Source: Zoogloeaceae bacterium
GTDB lineage: Bacteria; Pseudomonadota; Gammaproteobacteria; Burkholderiales; Rhodocyclaceae
Assembly (NCBI GenBank): GCA_031290955.1
Contig: JAISLJ010000106.1
Coordinates: 1-8,958 of the forward strand
Length of the DNA stretch: 8,958 bases
Direction: 5' to 3'
In this document: piece after piece, positions 5,607 to 8,958 of the stretch
How the letters are laid out: the number at the start of each line of letters is the position of its first letter
Numbering within the stretch: position 1 is the stretch's first letter
The notes under the pieces: generated by a model
What the model was told of the DNA's origin: nothing
What the model saw: only the letters and a program-made list of their open reading frames with translations
The model's database searches: none
Made by a program: the position numbers and the translations under genes

Positions 5607-6034
5607 TACAGGAACTGTTCCGAGCCAACCAGGCCGACCTTGGTCAATCCCTTGCGCTGGATCTCCGCCATGACGCGGATTACATGTTCATAGCGTGCCG
5701 CCTTGTCCGGACGCACATGCAATTCCGGCACGGTTGCAAGCCGGGCCAGCGTCGAGAGCCGCTGTTCCAGTGCCGCGTGATCGCCCAGTTGTTCGTCGTT
5801 CCAGAAGATGTTGCCATCTGCGGCAATCTGGATGCGGACGATTTCCGGCTGGATTGGCGGTGTCTGCGAATTGTTGATGGGCAGGTTGAGATTGACAGAA
5901 TGAAGCTGGATGGGAATCGTGATGATCAACATGATCAGCAACACCAGCATCACATCGATCAACGGCGTGGTGTTCATTTCTACCATGACTTCCGGATCGC
6001 CCGATTTTCCGACCGGATTGACTGCTGCACCCAT
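5606..6034 (-). CDS. exbD: ExbD-type biopolymer transport protein (copy 2)
   Basis: This is a second, clearly divergent ExbD of 142 residues. A cytoplasmic N-terminus of about 20 residues precedes NTTPLIDVMLVLLIMLIIT (D27 is the channel Asp). The periplasmic domain contains GNIFWNDEQL, ELHVRPDKAARYEHVIRVM and KVGLVGSEQ, parallel to the other copy. ATG 6034 is chosen for the AAGGA site 9 nt upstream; the frame is open to 6133 without support. It lies first in the minus-strand order exbD2, exbB, exbD1, with 268 bp before exbB. I see no intrinsic terminator in the gap, so all three may share a transcript. Paired ExbD paralogues with one ExbB are known in some proteobacterial TonB systems (family knowledge), where the second may be specialised to one receptor. 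Confidence 0.92.
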   Translation of the reverse strand: MGAAVNPVGKSGDPEVMVEMNTTPLIDVMLVLLIMLIITIPIQLHSVNLNLPINNSQTPPIQPEIVRIQIAADGNIFWNDEQLGDHAALEQRLSTLARLATVPELHVRPDKAARYEHVIRVMAEIQRKGLTKVGLVGSEQFL

Positions 6035-6362
6035 GATCCAAGATCCTTTCCTGTGAAGATGAAGACATAAAATCCCGCGCAGGGACAAAAGCCACTGGGG
6101 ATCGAAACGAATTCCTAGCATGAGCCATGCCAATGCCGATGATTTCCGCCAACATTTCTGCCGTCACCGCCGCCGCAAGGCGATATGCCCGCAAGGCGGG
6201 AAAGTCCTCCTGCCCCGTGCGCAACAGTTTCATGCGCAGGAATGTTGCCCGGTCAACAGCTTGCCGCTTCTTTTTCGGGAATGCGCATGGCGTGGCTGTC
6301 TTCCGGCGATCTCTGGAATCCCCCTGTTCATTGGGGAACATTTTTCTGTGTAAAATCCGAAC
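6035..6362. other. Intergenic region between exbD2 and the arsR fragment
   Basis: These 328 bp separate the divergent exb and transport units and should hold both promoters. I find no gene I can support; open readings on both strands look like GC-rich shadows. Visible structure includes two adjacent small hairpins, CGCC-GCAA-GGCG (6171-6182) and CCCGC-AAG-GCGGG (6188-6200), which share the direct repeat CCGCAAGGCG, and a pair of TGCGCA palindromes (6218-6223, 6233-6238). I looked for a cobalamin riboswitch because of the BtuC-like gene downstream and did not find its conserved B12-box or core arrangement. No Fur box is evident. Confidence 0.5.
6327..6356 (+). promoter_or_regulatory. Possible promoter of the arsR-permease-ATPase unit
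   Basis: TTCATT (6327-6332) and TAAAAT (6351-6356) are separated by 18 bp, a plausible weak sigma-70 promoter just upstream of the regulator fragment. An inverted repeat TCCCC ... GGGGA (about 6319-6337) covers the -35 element and could be an operator. Matches are partial and chance is not excluded. Confidence 0.25.
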
Positions 6363-6650
6363 GTGTCGCATGTTTTTGGTCGTTATCCGATGAAAGAAAC
6401 TCCCGCCCTGCCTTCCCATGCGCTGGATTCCCACTGCCAAACCGGGCTTGGAGAGGATTTGCCGTCCGTGGAGTTGCCGTCCGTAGTACCCGCGGGGGCG
6501 CATGCTGTCGAAGCCTGCGCGCTCCTGAAGGCGCTGGCCAATGCGGATCACTTGATGCTCCTGTGCCGCATGAGCGCCACGCCCCGCAATGTGGGCGAGC
6601 TGGAAGCGGCCACCGGCATCCGCCAGCCTTCCCTTTCCCAGCAACTATGA
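6363..6650 (+). pseudogene. ArsR/SmtB-type regulator, truncated after the recognition helix
   Basis: ArsR-family repressors are small dimeric winged-helix proteins that release DNA on sensing metals or reactive sulfur species. Residues about 50-95 match the family: ACALLKALANADHLMLLC, then RNVGELEAATGIRQPSLSQQL, the helix-turn-helix. The reading then stops with two consecutive stops (TGA TAA), so the wing and the C-terminal dimer helix are missing, roughly 25-30 residues by family comparison. C68 sits where BigR/SqrR-type persulfide sensors have their first sensing Cys; their second Cys would lie in the lost part. The start is GTG 6363 or, more likely, ATG 6390 (86 residues). Neither has a good ribosome binding site. 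A 15-bp tandem duplication (6455-6484) gives DLPSV-ELPSV. The TGA overlaps the permease ATG (ATGA). Either a broken gene or a shortened coupled leader ORF. Confidence 0.7.
6455..6484 (+). repeat. 15-bp tandem duplication in the arsR fragment
   Basis: GGATTTGCCGTCCGT and GGAGTTGCCGTCCGT lie head to tail and differ at one position. In frame they encode LPSV twice, in the unconserved N-terminal extension before the winged-helix domain. It is a recent-looking slippage product that preserves the frame. Confidence 0.8.
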
Positions 6651-7663
6651 TAACTTGTCTCGAAGATGCTGATACGGCAAGGGTTCGTGGGGCGCGAGGC
6701 GTGTTGGCCTTGGCGGGTCTCGCACTCCTTGCCTGCCTCTCCCTTCTGGCCGCGCTTGCCGTGGGATCGCTGGAGACGGGGCTTGCCGGGTTTGTCGATT
6801 TCCTCTGCGGCAGGTCTTCGCTCGCGGCGGAAGTCGTGCTGCGCCTGCGGCTGCCGCGTGCGCTCACTGGTTTTGCCTGCGGTGGCCTTCTGGCGCTGGC
6901 CGGGACGCTCATGCAAACCTTGCTGCGGAATCCCCTGGCCGATCCCTACGTGCTCGGCATTTCCGGCGGCGCGGGAGTGGGGGCGCTCCTTGCCATGCTC
7001 TCTGGCCTCACCGGTCTGCTGCTGGATGGCTGCGCCTTCCTGGGGGCGCTTGGGGCACTCTTCCTTGTGTTTGGCTTGGCGCGTGGCGACAATAGCTGGA
7101 CGCAGGCCCGGCTGCTGCTGACTGGCGTCATCGTCGCTTCCGGCTGCGGCGCGGTGGTGACGCTGCTCCTCGCCATCGCGCCGGAAGCCCGGCTGCGCGG
7201 CATGCTCTTCTGGCTGATGGGCGATCTCTCGCAGGCCGTCTCCCCCTGGGCGAGCCTCGCGGCGCTGGGAGCAACGCTCCTCTTCGCGCTGCCCTTTGCC
7301 CGCGAACTCAACCTCCTGGCGCGCAATGCCGAGACGGCGCGGACGCTGGGCGTCTCCGTGGGGCGGCTGCGCGGCTTCGTGTATTGCGTTGCCGCGCTGG
7401 CAACTGCCGCCGCCGTGGTCACTGCTGGTTCCATCGGCTTTATTGGCCTCATCGTGCCGCACCTGATGCGCCTTCTGGTGGGCAGCGACATGCGCCTCCT
7501 GCTCCCGGCCGCCACGCTCTTCGGCGGGGCCTTGCTGATGGCTGCCGACACGCTCTCGCGCACCGTGATCGCGCCGGAACAATTGCCGGTTGGCGTGCTC
7601 ACCGCGCTGATCGGCGCGCCGCTTTTCCTCTTCCTGCTCGCCCGCGCCGAAAAGCCCCGATGA
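6647..7663 (+). CDS. FecCD/BtuC-type ABC transporter permease
   Basis: This inner-membrane permease belongs to the type II importer family (FecCD, BtuC, FhuB, HmuU) that takes up ferric siderophores, heme or vitamin B12. At 338 residues it has the usual size and about ten hydrophobic segments. Family landmarks are the RLPRALTGFACGGLLALAG start of the core, then MQTLLRNPLADPYVLGISGGAGVGAL, the cytoplasmic ATPase-coupling loop ARTLGVSVGRLR, and GSIGFIGLIVPHLMRLLVGSD near the C-terminus. ATG 6647 overlaps the stop of the truncated arsR (ATGA); no good internal ribosome binding site is seen, so coupling is likely. The frame is open further upstream to 6185, but homology begins only here. Its own TGA overlaps the ATG of the ATPase gene. 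Substrate cannot be read from the sequence. Confidence 0.95.
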   Translation: MITCLEDADTARVRGARGVLALAGLALLACLSLLAALAVGSLETGLAGFVDFLCGRSSLAAEVVLRLRLPRALTGFACGGLLALAGTLMQTLLRNPLADPYVLGISGGAGVGALLAMLSGLTGLLLDGCAFLGALGALFLVFGLARGDNSWTQARLLLTGVIVASGCGAVVTLLLAIAPEARLRGMLFWLMGDLSQAVSPWASLAALGATLLFALPFARELNLLARNAETARTLGVSVGRLRGFVYCVAALATAAAVVTAGSIGFIGLIVPHLMRLLVGSDMRLLLPAATLFGGALLMAADTLSRTVIAPEQLPVGVLTALIGAPLFLFLLARAEKPR

Positions 7664-8451
7664 ACAAGCAAGGGATGCCCGATGCCCGCCCGCTCCTGGA
7701 AGCCCACGAACTCACGGTGGCGATCGGGGGACGCTCCATCTGCCGGATGCTCACCCTTGCCGTGGCTCCCGGCGAAATACTGGTCATTCTGGGCCGAAAC
7801 GGCGTGGGCAAATCCACCTTGCTCGCCACGCTGGCCGGTCTGCGCGCGCCTGCCTCGGGCGAAATCCGTCTTGCCGGACAAGGCTATGCCCAGCACGGGG
7901 CCAAACTTGCCGCCCGCCTGCGCGGCTGGCTTGGGCAGCGGCAGGAAGACCCGTTTTCGGCCAGCGCGCTGGAAATCGCGCTCATGGGCCGCCACCCGCA
8001 TCTGGCGCGTTGGCAGTGGGAAGGGGAGGCGGAATTGCGCCTTGCCAGAGCCGCGCTGGCCGAGGTTGGGCTGGCGGGATGCGAGGCGCAAAAGATCGAG
8101 AGCCTCTCCGGCGGCGAACGCCAACGGCTCGCCATCGCCGCCCTGCTCGTGCAGGAAGCGCCCCTGATGCTCCTGGACGAACCGCTCACCCACCTGGACC
8201 TGAATCACCAGATTGCCGTGCTGGAACTCCTTGCCCAGCGCGCCCGAGCCGGGGCGGCGCTGATCCTTGTCCTGCACGACCCTGGCCTGGCGCGCCGCTA
8301 CGCCCAGCGCGTCCTGCTGCTGTACGGCGAGGGCGAAAGCGCCCTGGGCGAGAGCGAAACCATCCTGACGCCGGAAACCCTCTCCCGGCTTTATGGCTAT
8401 CCGCTGCTCCAGGCAGAAACCGCCGGCCGCATCGCCTTCATCCCCGCATGA
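7660..8451 (+). CDS. ABC transporter ATP-binding protein, BtuD/FecE type
   Basis: This is the cytoplasmic ATPase that powers the adjoining permease. In its 263 residues, an N-terminal LLEAHELTVAIGGRSI leads to Walker A GRNGVGKST, a Q-loop region (GWLGQRQEDPF), the VEIALMGRHPHL-like stretch (here LEIALMGRHPHL) characteristic of iron/B12 importers, signature LSGGERQRLAIA, Walker B LMLLDEPLTHLD and the switch His in LVLHD. All catalytic elements are intact. The start is ATG 7660, overlapping the permease TGA by ATGA; a second in-frame ATG at 7675 is possible. No substrate-binding protein gene follows within the 120 bp before the right IS. The codon pattern is GC-rich like the permease. Confidence 0.95.
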   Translation: MNKQGMPDARPLLEAHELTVAIGGRSICRMLTLAVAPGEILVILGRNGVGKSTLLATLAGLRAPASGEIRLAGQGYAQHGAKLAARLRGWLGQRQEDPFSASALEIALMGRHPHLARWQWEGEAELRLARAALAEVGLAGCEAQKIESLSGGERQRLAIAALLVQEAPLMLLDEPLTHLDLNHQIAVLELLAQRARAGAALILVLHDPGLARRYAQRVLLLYGEGESALGESETILTPETLSRLYGYPLLQAETAGRIAFIPA

Positions 8452-8480
8452 TGTTTGCTCAAGGAAACGCTGAACAAACA
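8452..8480 (+). other. Imperfect hairpin just after the ATPase gene
   Basis: TGTTTGCTCA (8452-8461) can pair with TGAACAAACA (8471-8480), 9 of 10 positions, with a 9-nt loop, directly after the stop codon. It is AT-rich and not followed by a T run, so it may be a weak terminator or mRNA 3' structure at best. Confidence 0.25.
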
Positions 8481-8630
8481 GGCAAATCGAATCGTCCGGG
8501 CGACAGGGTTTTGCAGAGGCAACTTTGTCTAGAATTTTTTGAAGGTTTTGCCAGATCAGGATAACGGCCGCGTCTGTCACGAGCTTTTAGACTTGTCCGG
8601 TTTTGTAGCACATGAATTGTCCGCTTTTTA

Positions 8631-8687
8631 TGCCGGGGATGGAAACGGGTGGAGGGCGTAGCCCGGAGCCAGCTTCCATCCCCGGCA
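8631..8687. repeat. Perfect 14-bp inverted repeat with inner hairpin
   Basis: TGCCGGGGATGGAA (8631-8644) is exactly complementary to TTCCATCCCCGGCA (8674-8687). The 29-nt spacer contains GGGC-GTA-GCCC, a second small hairpin. It lies between the transposase stop and the IS end. No T run follows on the minus strand. The GGGCGTAGCCCGGA core resembles short palindromic (REP-like) sequences that are dispersed in many proteobacterial genomes, so it may be a REP-type insertion or an IS-encoded structure. Confidence 0.75.
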
Positions 8688-8705
8688 GCGCGCCGGGCGG
8701 ACGGG

Positions 8706-8958
8706 TCAGGCGGCCTGTTTCAACGCATCGATCAGCCTCCCTTCTGGCGTGTAACTCGCCAATTTCCGTGGGCCGTGGAAAATGGACAAGGCGCTGTCCA
8801 GGTAGCGATGTACGCGCACCTTGGCCTTGACGTAGTGGCAACGGTATTGATCGCCGGGAATTTGCAGGATCAATTTCTCGAAACGCAACACGTGGAAAAC
8901 GCCCGCGCGCTTGCGGCGAGTAGGCCGCGATCATCTCGATGCCCATCTGTCGCAACGC
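8706..8958 (-). pseudogene. ISNCY-like transposase, C-terminal remnant with internal deletion
   Basis: The first segment (8958 down to about 8895) reads ALRQMGIEMIAAYSPQARGR, the end of the DDE catalytic core region where the family normally continues with a Ser-Glu-Arg stretch. It then passes out of frame into LRFEKLILQIPGDQYRCHYV and KAKVRVHRYLD ... IFHGPRKLASY, the family's C-terminal domain, ending with TGA at 8706-8708. Compared with family members as I know them, about 80-100 residues between the two parts are missing and the frame is broken, so this copy cannot make active transposase. The upstream part is outside the window. Confidence 0.78.

Larger units (their letters stand above)
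8575..8958 (-). mobile_element. ISNCY-like insertion sequence, downstream end, degraded
   Basis: This is the left boundary of a second insertion sequence, continuing beyond the window. On the plus strand the end reads TGTCACGAGCTT (8575-8586), then TGTCC (8594-8598), TTTGTAGC (8602-8609) and TTGTCCG (8617-8623), matching the minus-strand reading of 114-67 block for block. The transposase in both copies reads leftward, so the elements have the same orientation; here the end adjoining the 3' side of the transposase is seen. Inside lie a 14-bp-stem hairpin (8631-8687) and a transposase remnant. The exact tip (8575 or 8594) cannot be fixed without the target duplication. Confidence 0.72.

Noticed and set aside
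5688..6644. 318-residue minus-strand ORF spanning exbD2 and the arsR region
   Set aside because: It overlaps the coding frame of exbD2 and runs antisense to the ArsR domain; nothing in its translation looks like a known family.
6035..6646. Cobalamin riboswitch before the BtuC-like permease
   Set aside because: A CCACTG-like phrase near 6431 drew attention, but the B12 box and the conserved core order are absent, and it lies within the arsR coding part.
6946..8580. 544-residue minus-strand ORF opposite the permease and ATPase
   Set aside because: It is antisense to two genes with complete family motifs; its Arg/Gly/Ser/Pro-rich translation is typical of a GC-rich shadow frame.

Overview
The window reads like chromosomal DNA of a proteobacterium, most likely a betaproteobacterium or a close gammaproteobacterial relative. 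The support is a type IVa-style pilin, a SfnR-like sigma-54 activator, ExbB/ExbD proteins of the extended proteobacterial type and an ISNCY-like transposase. Coding regions are GC-rich, and the permease/ATPase block looks richest. The 120-470 stretch is clearly AT-richer. The taxon is an inference; no rRNA or tRNA is present to settle it.

Layout. (1) Positions 1-114 are the end of an ISNCY-like insertion sequence whose transposase starts at 25 and reads leftward out of the window. (2) Positions 115-469 hold a perfect 14-bp palindrome, a degenerate 21-bp tandem repeat and a possible 27-codon ORF. (3) rnhB (470-1087, +) converges with a pilin gene (1094-1627, -), with 6 bp between their stops. 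(4) A YbhB-type PEBP protein (1802-2425, -) has a clear intrinsic terminator and lies divergent from a sigma-54-dependent activator (2636-3781, +). (5) A minus-strand block, exbD2 (5606-6034) - exbB (4372-5337) - exbD1 (3946-4365), ends at a strong terminator. (6) On the plus strand, a truncated ArsR-type regulator (6363-6650) overlaps by ATGA a FecCD/BtuC-type permease (6647-7663), which overlaps by ATGA its ATPase (7660-8451). (7) From about 8575 comes the end of a second ISNCY-like element in the same orientation, with a transposase remnant that has lost an internal segment.

Functional reading. ExbB and ExbD form the inner-membrane proton channel that energises TonB-dependent outer-membrane receptors. 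The FecCD/BtuCD-type ABC pair moves the same kinds of substrate (ferric siderophore, heme or cobalamin) across the inner membrane. Together they suggest a metal-chelate or B12 uptake region. TonB, the receptor and the periplasmic binding protein are all missing from the window, and the transport operon stops about 120 bp before the right IS, so the locus may have been trimmed. The pilin, PEBP, RNase HII and sigma-54 activator have no evident link to this theme.

I do not see a convincing complete undescribed system. The best leads are the 21-bp repeat before rnhB, the truncated ArsR coupled to the permease, the four-copy motif upstream of exbB, and the two like-oriented IS ends enclosing about 8.5 kb.
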